From contig CM017565.1 in the NCBI GenBank assembly GCA_007844125.1, forward strand, positions 14,360,647-14,424,646: a stretch of 64,000 bases of DNA, in the 5' to 3' direction. The position numbers and the translations under genes were made by a program. The notes beneath the pieces are model-generated. The model saw nothing but the letters and a program-made list of their open reading frames with translations. It was not told the DNA's origin and ran no database searches. The DNA comes from Sinonovacula constricta. Taxonomy: Eukaryota; Mollusca; Bivalvia; Cardiida; Solecurtidae. Below are positions 49,801 through 60,934 of this stretch, piece by piece; within the stretch, counting starts at the first letter, position 1, and each line of letters starts with the position of its first letter.

Positions 49801-52800
49801 AGACTGTTTTGCAATTTTCTTAATATTGAAAACAGAACTATAATTAGGGCAGTCAAGCAGGATCTTAAAAACTGGTCTGAAAGTCAATTTAAAAAAATAA
49901 TTCTCAATATAATACATGCATGTATATGACTGCATTTTGTGCATGTTTGTTTTATTGTTTCTCTAAATTTAATCTGCTATTTGGAGGTTATAAAGAATTA
50001 AAATGAAAGGATAAAGAGGTTATGATAGGTTCATTGAAAACTGCTATGAATTACAAAATTTGTCCAAACACTGACAAGTCATTCAGTTACTGTATAAACA
50101 ATATTTTGACATAAAAAGAGCATTTCAAAGTAGGAATTGTTTAGCAGTGAATAAAAAGAAGGTTAAGTCATAGCAACTATGGACATTATTTTGGTTTTGA
50201 GTTGTTGGGTTATGTAAGGTGTATATTTCTCCATGTTTCATATACAGGAAATGTATGCTATACATTTCTCCATGTTATAGATATGTGACATGTATGGTGT
50301 ACACTTCTCCATGTTTCAGATTCAGGACATGTAAGGTGCACATCTCTCCATGTTTAAGATATGGGACATATATGTGTATTTCTCTATGTTTAAGATATGG
50401 GATATGTATGATACATTTCTCTATGATTTAGATATGGGACACATAAGTGTATTTCTCTATGATTCAGATATGGGACATGTATGGTGTATTTCTCTATGAT
50501 TCAGATATGGGACATGTATGTGTATTTCTCTATAATTCAGATATGGGACACATAAGTGTATTTCTCTATGATTCAGATATGGGACATGTATATGTATTTC
50601 TCTATGATTCAGATATGGGACATATATGTGTATTTCTCTATGATTCAGATATGGGACATGTATGTGTATTTCTCTATGATTCAGATATGGGCCATGTATG
50701 TGTATTTCTCTATGATTCAGATATGGGACATGTATGGTGTATTTCTCTATGATTCAGATATGGGACATGTATGTGTATTTCTCTATGATTCAGATATGGG
50801 ACATATATGTGTATTTCTCTATGATTCAGATATGGGACATGTATGTGTATTTCTCTATGTTTCAGATATGGGACATGTATGGTGTATATTTCTCCAACCA
50901 TCCTGATCTGCGCAGAATCCTTACTGACTATGGTTTTGAAGGGCATCCTTTCAGAAAGGACTTTCCTCTCTCTGGATATGTCGAGGTAATGGCATATATA
51001 TTCTAGAGTATTATAGGTCAAGTTATTTTTAAAAAAATGTAAGGTAAAGTATAATTTTATTGTATATAAATTAATTCTTTCCAGGATCGTTTACCTGCAT
51101 TCGTTTAGAATAAAGTAAATAAATAAGTCATGACAGTTTATATATTACCCTAGTTTTTATCTATAACGATTAGAAAATTAAAGCAAATATTTATGGGCTT
51201 CAGGTACGGGAGGCCCCGGGTTCGATCCCGGGCCGCAACATACCAAAGTCGTTAAAAATGGTAGTGGTATAGCTCCCTTGCTAACGCTCAAGCAAATATA
51301 AGGGTAGTTCCACGACTGGTTGGCCCGGTGTCAGGATAATGTGACTGGGTGTGGTATCATGCCAGGTGTTCACGGCATGCTATACACAGTGAAGGCAGCA
51401 CTATATCTGCTTCAAGTGGACACCGTCTCCAGATAACTGAAATACTGTTGGTGGGACGATAAACCCAATAAACAAACAAACAAACATTTATGAAGGTCAT
51501 ATGTAAGCACCTGATCAGTACACTGTAAACAGCTTTATACATTGTACTTTCCATCTTATTGGTAAGATGATTAACAATAATAAGATTATATTAGACTTAA
51601 CATTTGACAATGTATTTATTTAGTTTCCCTTTACATATTTCTTACTTTACCTTATCACAACAAGATTCAGTGTTGTGATAAGGTAAAGTATCACAAGGTA
51701 AAGTATCTAGAGCAGAATGTAGTGGTTCCTTGCCCATTTTATCATGCGCCCCGCTGCCCTTATTTTGACCAAATACCACCCTGAGGCAGATTGTCATGTG
51801 AGAACATCAGCCATTTCTTTAGACACCATGACATCACTGTGTTACAATATACAATAAGGATATGGCCAGAAATGCATTGCCGAAGTTGTGTTAGGCAGCT
51901 GGTACCCTGTCACGTTACTACATTCTCTAGCTAGTTTGAGAAACAAACCCAATCAGTCACTGATTGAACTTTAAAAAGTGATTGTGTGATATCAAAATTC
52001 AGAATTTAAACTTTTTTGTAGCTTCAACATTGAAGAGAGCTTAGAGTCTACATGTTGGTTGGTTTGTTGGTCAGTTTTGGCTATAGACCAATTTAGGGCC
52101 AAAAATAATTTAGACTCTTTAAAATATTGATAACTTGCATAATATTAATAGGTAAATAAGAAAAGGTCCTATCAAAATTTTCACAGATATTTAAATTTTT
52201 ATCTACCTGTAGACAAAGGCAAACAGGGTTAAAACTTATATTTTTGGTCCTTTGAAGTCAAAATATGTTTACTGGCAGTTATTATAAACAATGTACATAA
52301 CATTTATGAATAAATGTATACCAGTCGAAGACACTCTGACAAGTGCTGGAGACCATATTTTTGCCTGACTGTACAGAGAGTAGACTTGGTTACTTTTCCA
52401 CTAATAGAACCTAATAGCTAAGGAATACATAAAGGCCAGATCCTTGACCCTTTCTTTAAAAAAAGTTGGTTTAATAGTCTCTCTGCATAGATCTTAAATG
52501 ATTTAAAACTAGGACTTAAGGTTATAAAATTAACTGTCCATTTTGTGCACTATAGCTAAAAAAATGGTGATATTTTTCAGCAGTTTAAAGAAGATGACCA
52601 TTAATCACTTGAACATCAAATGAGGATATATATTTAGTTGCATTTGTTTTTGTTTTTTACCTCATCTGAGGTTATGCTCAGGGTGAGCTATTGTGATCGT
52701 CCACCGTCTGGCGTCATGCATCCGTCAACATTTTCAAACGACATCTCCTCTGAAAATTCTGAGCCAAATTCAGCCAAACTTTGTAAGAAGCCTAAACAGT

Positions 52801-53693
52801 CATTCGTAAAAAAAAATAAGCCTCCAGGTGTGTGGCCATTTTCCATATAAGGCTATATAGGAAAACTTAAAAAATCTTTTTGTCTGAAACTACAAGAGCT
52901 TGAGCCTTGATATTTGATATACATGTTCCTTTCAAAATTGTTAAAAGAATTTAGATCCCTCAAAAAACATGGCCACCAATGCATGGCCATTTTCCCAATG
53001 TGGCAATATAGGAAAACTAAAATCTACTTGTCAGAAACCACAAGAACTAGAGCTTTGGTATTTTTGGTTTATGTTTTCCTTTGGTGGCCTTGTATCAACA
53101 TTTTTCAAAGCATTCTTATCCGTCAAAAAGCAATGCCTACAAGGCTAAATGTCTATGGCACTCAGGTGAGCGAAATAGTGCCCTTTTGCTACAAACTAAA
53201 TAAAACAACTAACTTCATATGCATTTTGTTAGCTTCTTTATTGAAGCAGACTGAATTGGTTGCTGTATAAATCATTGCTAAGATGTAAAATTTGGTACAA
53301 TGCTAAACAATAACACACAAAAAAAAAGAATTAAAACTCTGTCAGTATTGAGATACTGTTTCCATTTATTTTATTTTTTATAAAACATATGGTAGTAGTG
53401 CAGCAGGCAGATTATGTTCTGATTGGGCATTGCATCCTTTGATAAGGTTGCCCCTTTTAAAGTTTTGATCACACTATTATTCTTCATCTATGCAGTTTAT
53501 TGTTGTATAATTCCCACAGCTGCGTTACGATGATGAGGTGCAGCGATGCGTCCTTGAACCTCTAGAACTAGCCCAAGAGTTCCGCAAGTTTGAATACAGC
53601 TCCCCCTGGGAACAGTTCCCCAAGTACCGGCTTCAAGAGCCTGATGCTGTACCACCACAGGATGCTGGCGACCAAGGACAGAAGAAACAATAG
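43893..53693 (+). CDS. NDUFS3: NDUFS3, NADH:ubiquinone oxidoreductase 30-kDa subunit, 7 exons, 264 aa
   Basis: Core subunit of the peripheral arm of mitochondrial complex I. Exons: 43893-43953, 44311-44376, 48225-48316, 48829-48984, 49537-49662, 50866-50985, 53520-53693. All are GT-AG with matching phases; 795 bases including TAG, so 264 residues, the same as human NDUFS3. N terminus [21 protein letters not shown] is Arg-rich without acids, a mitochondrial presequence. Then [59 protein letters not shown], and the 30-kDa signature [52 protein letters not shown]. Exon 6 is preceded by a minisatellite made of its own acceptor. AATAAA follows 33 bases after the stop. Introns contain a family B repeat, a tRNA-like SINE, a SINE with an AAAC tail, and a family A repeat. 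Confidence 0.97.
44377..48224 (+). other. NDUFS3 intron 2 (3.8 kb)
   Basis: Donor GTAAGT at 44377, acceptor tattatttttag ending at 48224. Apart from the family B repeat at 45704 it is AT-rich with no exon I can support. A short open frame near 45339-45590 with cgccattttgtcag inside looks like a transposon scrap. The frame at 47790-47984 has no recognisable domain. Confidence 0.6.
45704..45900 (+). repeat. Dispersed repeat family B copy in NDUFS3 intron 2
   Basis: Matches 26031-26290 over gaatatatgacaaagtcata, aaaggtattcacatgcatgc and caacagttagcgccttgga. Confidence 0.7.
49231..49500 (+). mobile_element. tRNA-derived SINE, family 2, in NDUFS3 intron 4
   Basis: A-box-like ctggtccagtggtagga, then B-box-like ttgttcaaaccaagg, followed by a non-tRNA body (gggtacttgtgagggttatt, tgtacccagtgattaggggg). 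Ends just before the pyrimidine tract of exon 5, so it supplies sequence close to the branch region. Confidence 0.55.
50217..50890 (+). repeat. Minisatellite of about 36 bp units carrying copies of the NDUFS3 exon 6 3' splice site
   Basis: About 18 direct units of atttctctatgattcag followed by atatgggacatgtatgtgt. Each unit is the polypyrimidine-AG acceptor plus the first 20 or so bases of exon 6 (I-W-D-M-Y). Most units are 36 bp; a few have an extra G (atggtgt, 37 bp). The distal units, 50217-50450, are more diverged (tttcatatacag, ttatag, tttaag), the proximal ones nearly identical, as expected if the array grew outward from the exon. AG copies lie at 50829, 50793 and 50757 in exact 36-base steps before the real one at 50865. 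Confidence 0.95.
50866..50985 (+). CDS. NDUFS3: NDUFS3 exon 6, whose acceptor is multiplied in the upstream minisatellite
   Basis: 40 codons, phase 0 at both ends, from [14 protein letters not shown] to FPLSGYVE. The acceptor tctctatgtttcag at 50852-50865 is one unit of the array at 50217-50890. The exon codes the conserved core of the complex I 30-kDa signature, which places the minisatellite against a functionally strict boundary. Confidence 0.96.
51194..51486 (+). mobile_element. tRNA-derived SINE, family 3, with AAAC tail
   Basis: Starts within a tRNA T arm (cgggttcgatcccgggc, B box; the A box is missing), then a body containing accgtctccagataactgaa and tgttggtgggacgataaacc, ending caataaacaaacaaacaaac. 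A 3' fragment in the opposite direction is at 60880-60934. Confidence 0.75.
51644..51689. other. Perfect 19-bp hairpin with 8-base loop
   Basis: actttaccttatcacaaca, loop agattcag, then its exact reverse complement. A partial third copy (tatcacaaggtaaagtatc) follows directly. Lies in NDUFS3 intron 6. Confidence 0.9.
52656..53185 (-). repeat. Interspersed repeat family A copy, inverted, in NDUFS3 intron 6
   Basis: Reads as the reverse of the copy at 9868-10410: cctcatctgaggttatgctc, then diverged 150-base units with gtggccattttccatataag, ending ctatggcactcaggtgagcg. Confidence 0.7.
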
Positions 53694-53725
53694 GATGTCA
53701 TAGTGGGACAGAGTGCTTAGTTTGA

Positions 53726-53731
53726 AATAAA
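53726..53731 (+). terminator. Poly(A) signal AATAAA of NDUFS3
   Basis: AATAAA 33 bases after the TAG stop, followed by a GT-rich stretch (aatgtcgtgataatag, cttgtcatctgttg). A second AATAAA lies near 53890. Confidence 0.75.
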
Positions 53732-56272
53732 AGAATAATGTCGTGATAATAGACTTGTCATCTGTTGCTGCCATTACCTAGTAGGAGAAAGCTTGTCAAC
53801 TGTAATTATTTGTGCTATTGAGTGAAAATGACATGCACATTATTTTTTTGCAATCTTGCTTATGAATTATCTTTAATGATCAATAGCTAATAAATTGTTA
53901 AATGCTCATCTCTCCTGTTGTTGTGCTTACCAAGAACCTCTGCTTTGCATCGTTATTATTGCATAAACAGGACTCCCAGTAACATAATTCCATGTTGATT
54001 TATATTAGATATACCAGTAACCAAGCTTTGTATGGTGGGTACAATGTACTACTTAAAAAAAAAGATGTTTGACAAATTAAGCAAAACAGGCTCAGCTTAA
54101 TTGTGGATTTTACTATGTGCATGACTTTTATCTGGACTTTGGCTTAATTTAAAAGAATAAAGTAGTTCTTTTTTTTTTTATTGTTTATGTTTGCGCACAT
54201 AGCATTTTATTCTAAAAATGCTACAGGTCAGAAAGAACTGTTGTACACTCATTGCATATATATATATATGAAAATACTGATACATGCTATCTGCATCCCA
54301 TTCATTGTAGTTTTACAACATAATTCTAGGTACTTGTATTCCATGCAGAGTTAATTGAATAGAATTCTAATTCTTGATGCCAAACAAATACTTTATTTTC
54401 TTCTACCGAGCTTGCAATATTCCCATCTATGTGCGTTTTAAATGAATGGGGTCAGCTTGACCTACTTTTAAACTCTGCCTGATGCAACTCTGCTGATTAT
54501 CCAACTAACTAAAGGTGGTAGAAAGTAGTTACTTGTTATTTGTTCTAAGCTAATATGTTAGTATGAATTGTAAGTTTGATTATAGGCAGATTTAATGTAT
54601 ATAAACATGAGCAAATAAATATAAATATATATATACATACGTATATTGTGTCCGTGTGATGTAACCAAAAAACAACATATATAAATGTGAGTACTATCAG
54701 TAGTTAGGTTTCAGTAACGCGATATGTAACTATAGTTAAACCAGTAATTGACCAGCCACAATAGCTCAATTGGTAGAGCGTCGGCTTGCGGATCGGAAGG
54801 TCACGGGTTCAAACCCGGGCTGGGTCAAACCAAATACCTTAAAGTTGTTAGTAGTGGCTTCCCTCCTATCGTTCGGGGCTAAGGGGACAGCATTATGCCT
54901 AGCGCGTCGGTGTCAGTATAATGGACCAACCGGGTTCAGTCCCTGGGCACCTCATAAGTGCCCCTGTGCTATAATGATAGAAATGTTGCTGCACAGTATT
55001 GGCAAAAATGCCGGCAAATCCCTAGCCAAACCAGTATTTTTAATGCTGATTTGGATTGCTGCTTAAAATAAATCACTGGTAAATGACAAGCAACATACAG
55101 CACTACAAATGATTTTTAAGATTTGTTTATGTTCATTATGACACTCAAGCCAGCATTTTAAAGGAAGTGAACAATGTACATGTTTGTTTAAAAATCTGCA
55201 GTTGATAATATTCATTTATCCCTAGGAATGTAGACTTTTGTTATGAAAAAATAATACTCATTACATTACAGTATTATTAATACTGTATTTCATAGCCAAA
55301 AGTGTCTAAATGTTTAGTGTTTGTTATACCTTGCATCTTTAATATTTCTAGTTTCAATTTGTCTGTTCTGAGGTACTATTTCCATTATTTTTCTTATACT
55401 GGTGTACTCATAAACATTATACTTTTTGGTACTGCAAACAAGCCATTATGTGACACTATTTATGTACATGTTTGCTAATGACAAGTCAATTAAATCATAA
55501 ATCACCTTAAAATTAAACACTGTATTCTTCATTAACTCCCTTGATCATTGTTAAGTGCCCAATCAACCAGTGTTAAAACATTACTGACTGTCGTCAGAAG
55601 TGGGCCAAGTTTGATGAAGCCAAACTAGGCTGAGTTGGAAAATAGCCTGTGTTGAACCAGTACCATTATGAACAAGTACTTTTATATCTTGGAGGTTTTT
55701 AACACAGTAATATAACTTTAATTAGGACCTTCCATTGTTGTTTTTCTGCTATACACAAGGATTATTTATATCATAATGATATGACAATGTCTTATGCATA
55801 GAATTTAAACAACACCTGTTATAAAAATAATATTTAGACTCACTAAATATGCAAGGTAACATTTTATCTCACATATCGTAATCTTAACATAAGTCTCAAA
55901 CAAATTATATAACAAACACTTGGAGCAAGCCTCTGTGAAGTTAATTTGATGTTTGGACAACAAGACATTAAAATGTTGCAAACAATCAAGAAACACAACT
56001 AGTGCCGGACTTTTTATGTGCAAGTTCGAATTCATTCCCCTGGTAAGAATTGGTTCCCCGCGTGAGCCAGTGTTCTGATTTTATGGTACCAGGCACTGTC
56101 ACGTTAAGGAGGAATGATCTGAGAATGTAAACAATATTGCGTTAGGTAACTGATCACGGGGGGAGCGCATGAAGGTATATGGAGGTATAAACACAAACAC
56201 GCTGAATGTTAATGTCATTACTGTTTGTGAACCAGCTTAACTGTTAATGTTAGAAATTGCAGAGGTGCAAAT
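53732..56272. other. Intergenic region between NDUFS3 and the FAM210B-like gene
   Basis: 2.5 kb holding the NDUFS3 3' flank, a family 1 SINE (54752-55027) and the promoter of the next gene. No TATA box is evident; several out-of-frame ATGs occur in the last 200 bases. No other exon is supported. Confidence 0.6.
54752..55027 (+). mobile_element. tRNA-derived SINE, family 1, most complete copy
   Basis: tRNA-like head cagccacaatagctcaattg (A box region) with cgggttcaaacccgggctgg (B box, good T arm), a body with ggcttccctcctatcgttcg and gtcggtgtcagtataatgga, and the 3' part gttcagtccctgggcacctc to atgccggcaaatccc. Related copies: 6026-6278 (minus) and 58061-58201 (truncated). Confidence 0.85.
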
Positions 56273-58879
56273 ATGTTGCATTTATGGAGAAATTCTCCGA
56301 AAATTTCGGGTATCCTGTCAAACGGTTTATATTCAGGTTTACTAGGGACGCAACACATCAACCCGGTTCCACTTTCTCCCTCGTTTGTGGTGAAAGAAAA
56401 TGAAAAGATTGTTTCAGAGAAAAGTCGCAGCAAGAATGTCTGCAATGTTGTTGGTAACTATTCAGAAGTAGAGCGGGTGCTGTCGCTGGCCAGTGAGTAT
56501 GAAGCCCAAGGACCATCTGCCGAGAGCCTGCAGGAGAACTATGCCCCGAGTGGTCTGGTCAGTCCTGGGGGTCGAAGGACAGAGTCCTACATGAAATATG
56601 ACGACCACTCACCCGTCCTTTTGGGCCTCAATGGTCACGTGAGTCTACAGTGTGGAAACGCCTCACAGGTCACAGAAATGTATGGACAAGGACTCAGCCA
56701 CACCAGAGAGGCATACAGCTGGAGTGATAGCTACCATTCGTCAGTGTTTGGTGAGCCAAGTTCATTGGCTGGTTACAGCAGTGTCTACAGCTGGTCCGGT
56801 ACAGGCAGGAGCCAGTTAGACAGATACCAGTCTGTGATGAGCCAGTTCTGCCATCCAGCCAGACAATTCTCAACCTCAGCTCGCCATCAGAATCAGAGCA
56901 GCAAAGTTACACCCAGGGAAGACATGTATCTACATGACCTGTCACCTCAGGGCGTGCAGGGAGACAACTGTGTCCATTTCAAGCTGTGGATGGAGAATTG
57001 CCAGCGGTACAACTTGCCAAACTGTGATGAACAGCTAGAGTCGGTCAAGAATGGCCGAAAGACCCTGGCGCAGGTCTTCATGGAACAGGAAGAGATCATC
57101 AGACTAGTTGCAGAAAATTATAAGAAAATAGTGAATGAAGAGCATGAGAAGGAGTCCAAACAATCGTCAAGTGCACAGGGTGTTCAGCCCACTGAATACA
57201 ATTATGAGTTCGCAGAAATAGACCCATGTCCACAAGGGTTACAGGGAGACGACTGCGCCAACTTTAAATTCTGGTCCCACAACTGTAGAGCATTTGGATT
57301 CCCAGACTGTGACAGTAAGTTGCATGATGTCCAGTCTGGCAGAAGGAACCTGCAGGACATCTTTGATGAGCAGGATGATGCCATTCGCAAAATAGTACAG
57401 CTGTACCAGAGCGGTCAGAGAGCTAGCGGCAGCAGCATTAAGGGAACAGCAGGAAATATTTCTGAGGTTGGTAGTTCAGGCAGCTCTGCTGATTCTACCC
57501 CACCTTCACAAAGCGCTCCCCCAGATGATAGCTCAGTAAAGTTAAGCTCTAGGGATAAGCTCAAAAGAGCTGTTAAAGAGTATGGTATCACTGTCAATGT
57601 GTTCTACATTAGCATTTCTCTCACTTCATTGGGCGGTTTCTACCTGGCTGTATCAAGGTATTGTATTTTTTCTGTCATCATTCTGCACCCAATTATCTTA
57701 CGAAGATTACATGATGAAAAAACATCTGCGTTAGCTATCTGTCATTTCACATTTCTCCCATCCTTTATTATAAAAGTAAGAAAATCTACACTGCATTACA
57801 TTTAAATAGAGGCAAGTTGACTTTAACTAAAAATATATTGATTAAATGCAATTGGTTTGGTGATAGGAAAGATCTGCAGAATCGTGTGCATTTTCATAAA
57901 TTTAACCTCTTCATGCTGCATTTCAATTCTTACTCAAAAACATTGTACTTTGAGAGACAGTAGTATAAAGTGTTTATACTGACCAGACCTGGATCAACTG
58001 TATTTGCTAAGGCCTTACCTTAGCCAGATCATCCTTAGCTGGCTAAGAGTTGTATGAAATAATGCTCAGGGCTAAGAGGACAGCATTAGGCCCGACCCGT
58101 CGGTGTCAGTGTAATGGAACAGCCGGGTTCAGTCCCTGGGCACCTCATAAGTGCCCCTGTGCTATATTGATAGAAGTGTCGCTGCACAGTGTCGGCAAAT
58201 CCAATCCCATCCCATATTACATCATTACATTCACTCAAGACCCACACTTCTTGATATGTTAATCATGCTATAGTACAGATAACACAGACATCAAGTAACA
58301 AACCAACCATTGTTTAATAAGCTGATACATGGTATAATAGACCAATATACATATGTTGCAATCATAACATATTTGATACAGAGGAAGTTTTTTAATATTT
58401 CCTAGTGCCAAAAAGAAAATTCTGAAAAAATATAAAAATTAAATCTTTTAATCATAACATGTTTTTCTTGATTTCTCCTGTTTGAATAGAGTAGGCCTGC
58501 TGTACTGAATTAGGAAATCATCCCTGTGGTGTTCGTCCTCCTACCTTAAAAAGAGCTATACACAATGACCTAATACCTACACTTAAAACTAATCTGTAAG
58601 TCTTCTTTTAAGACATCATAAAGGCATCATTTTCTCATTTATATGTTTTGGTTACGTTTCAGTGGGCTTGATGTGGTAGGAATCCTCAATCATCTTGGAG
58701 GCTTTGGCGAATTCATCCAGTCTCGCATTCCAACCGGCGCTACAACATTTGTGATGGCCTATGTAATCCACAAGGTGTTTGCCCCTGTTCGTATTGCGCT
58801 GACCCTCGGCTGCACCCCACTCATTGTTCGTCATCTTCGCAAGATTGGTTTCCTAAAGCCACCCAAGCCATCCCAATAG
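56273..58879 (+). CDS. FAM210B: FAM210B-like mitochondrial DUF1279 protein, 2 exons, 533 aa, with duplicated Cys-rich module
   Basis: FAM210B is a mitochondrial membrane protein; its biochemical role is not settled. Exon 1 is 56273-57657, exon 2 is 58663-58879; the junction TCA-AG/T-GGG is phase 2, giving 1602 bases. N terminus MLHLWRNSPKISGILSNGLY is a likely presequence. The DUF1279 domain spans about 428-533: DKLKRAVKEYGITVNVFYIS, one membrane segment ending GGFYLAVSSGLDVV, then GATTFVMAYVIHKVFAPVRI and IVRHLRKIGFLKPP at the C terminus, all matching FAM210B better than FAM210A. Ahead of it two modules at about 222-289 and 315-382 share QG-x-QGD-x-C-x2-FK-x-W-x2-NC, then P-x-CD-x2-L and GR-x2-L-x3-F-x-EQ. 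These modules and the long Ser-rich linkers are absent from the roughly 190-residue human FAM210B as I recall it. AATAAA at 59110. Confidence 0.93.
58061..58201 (+). mobile_element. tRNA-derived SINE, family 1, 5'-truncated copy
   Basis: Begins gctcagggctaagaggacag and ends tgcacagtgtcggcaaatcc; matches the 3' half of 54752-55027. In the intron of the FAM210B-like gene. Confidence 0.8.
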
Positions 58880-59109
58880 CTGTAGCTGTATAAAGACACA
58901 TGTTTCATTCACTGGCTCCTGTTCATGCCTTGAACCAATATTCAGGGATAGTCATTTATGTCATAAGTAAAGAGACAAGAAATCTCACTTTTGAATAGTA
59001 TGTGCAACAAACGAATTCAAATTAAGTATTTTCTTCAATGCATATCTGTATAACGTAGACTCTTTTCAAGTTGCATATTGTAAAAGCTTTTTTATGCTTG
59101 CTGAAATTT

Positions 59110-59115
59110 AATAAA
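59110..59115 (+). terminator. Poly(A) signal AATAAA, FAM210B-like gene
   Basis: 231 bases after the TAG stop; first canonical signal downstream. Confidence 0.5.
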
Positions 59116-60879
59116 AAAATGTTTATTTTAAAGAGAATCACTAAAATGTTGGTTAGCAAGAAGACAAGTAGAAACTTAAATGAGATCAAGCTCTATAAAA
59201 TATTTTCTTTAACATTTGTGGATGCACAATATTTTTAAATGTAACATTCAAGAGGAAAGACATTAGTGATTAATGTTTTATGTTTTGTACATCTTAATGG
59301 GCATTTTGGCATTTCATTAGCATAAATAAAATATATTTTTGAAGCAGAAATTGGGCATTTGCATCACATATCATCTATTTGTGGTTGTATTTTTCTTTTA
59401 CAAAAATGAAGCTTTTCTTCTAAGTCAGTATAATTAAACACAGATATTGAAATAACTTAAATTTGATATAAAATCCAACTTGATGAATGACAGTTTCAAC
59501 TATTTATTGCATAAGGCAGTAAATATATTTTTGTATGTATACAATATTGTATGCAATTTTCTGAAGAAACTTACCATTGACAGTAGAAATTATATGACTT
59601 AAAGAAATTATTTGCTCTTTTTAAGTTTTTCCAATTATCACTTGCATACATGCTGGTTGAGCTGTAAACCCTGTAAGAAGTTCTTGGTTATCTCCCTTTG
59701 TTCAGATACCTTGCTTTGTGATTGTCTTCTAGTTAAGCAGTAAAAAACTGATGATCATTTAGTAATAAATTCTTTAGTACATAGACCTTGATTTAATATG
59801 GGTCATTTTTAAATGCACCTAACAGCATTTTTGCTTTTAAGGTGTACAGTATTTAAACAATGTTTATTCATTTAGTGCAACTTCTCCGTTAAAGACGCAT
59901 CTAATGATTGTGCAATGATTTATATTATAGAACTTTTATTATTCTGCAGTGTAACACTGCAAACATTATTTAAATGATGTAGGACATGTATATATGTACT
60001 GGTAGGTAATTTGTACAAACAAATGCAGGAAACATGACTACAATATTGCATGTATGTGAATAATAATTGTGCTTCCAGAGACGAAGACTCGGTGAACTTC
60101 TAATCATTGCTGGACCAGTTAAAAAGGTGTATGCTGGTGTGTTAGCTGTGTTTTGGTTGTCTATTGTATTATTGACAAGAGAGGATAGTGAATTCAGAGA
60201 ATAAATTTTAAAGGAGGGGTGGAAATTAAATGGAGACATTATTTATGCCTAAAATGACAATATTGTCATACAATCATGCAAAAGAGCACATTCTCTCATT
60301 AAGAATAAAGTAATCAAGCTCATTTTATTTAATAAAAAAATGTCCGGTGTTATTTAAATTATACATGTTATACTTTTTTATACATATTATTATAGTTCTG
60401 TAACTTCAGTTTGCCCTGAAGTAAATCTGCAGTGAATACAAATGTAACTCCAAAATAAATAATGAAAAAGATATTCTGGGTTACAACCTGCCTAATATTT
60501 AAGTTGTATACTGCAGTATATTTACATATAAACCTGTATACTGGTATACTGAACTATATTCTTTAAATTATTAATTTTCCGTATTGTGCTATAACTTGTG
60601 CTGTTTGTATTTGTACTTCATTTATATAGTCACATGACTATGGCAGATATTAAAATTTATTTTGAAAAAATACAAAATGATTTGATCTGTTATGTTTGTT
60701 GTCATTTTTAAATCATGTTGGCAACTTTTGCATACATTATAAAATCGTGTTCTAAATTGTTTGAAATATGCTACAAAATAAAGAAAAAATTATGATGAAA
60801 ACTATTACACCTTGTAGACTCGAGTAAACAAAGCTATGTAAGTTGTGATGTTCCTAATTAAAATGGTGTTATGTGGTAA

Positions 60880-60934
60880 TTGTTGTTTATTGGGTTTATC
60901 ATCCACCAACAGTATTTCAGTTATCTGGAGACGG
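60880..60934 (-). mobile_element. SINE family 3, 3'-end fragment
   Basis: Reverse complement reads accgtctccagataactgaa, then tgttggtggatgataaaccc, as at 51425-51475. Confidence 0.7.

Noticed and set aside
50219..51006. Overlapping open frames with repeats such as [12 protein letters not shown]
   Set aside because: They are the minisatellite read in several frames; the real coding part is only exon 6 from 50866 on.
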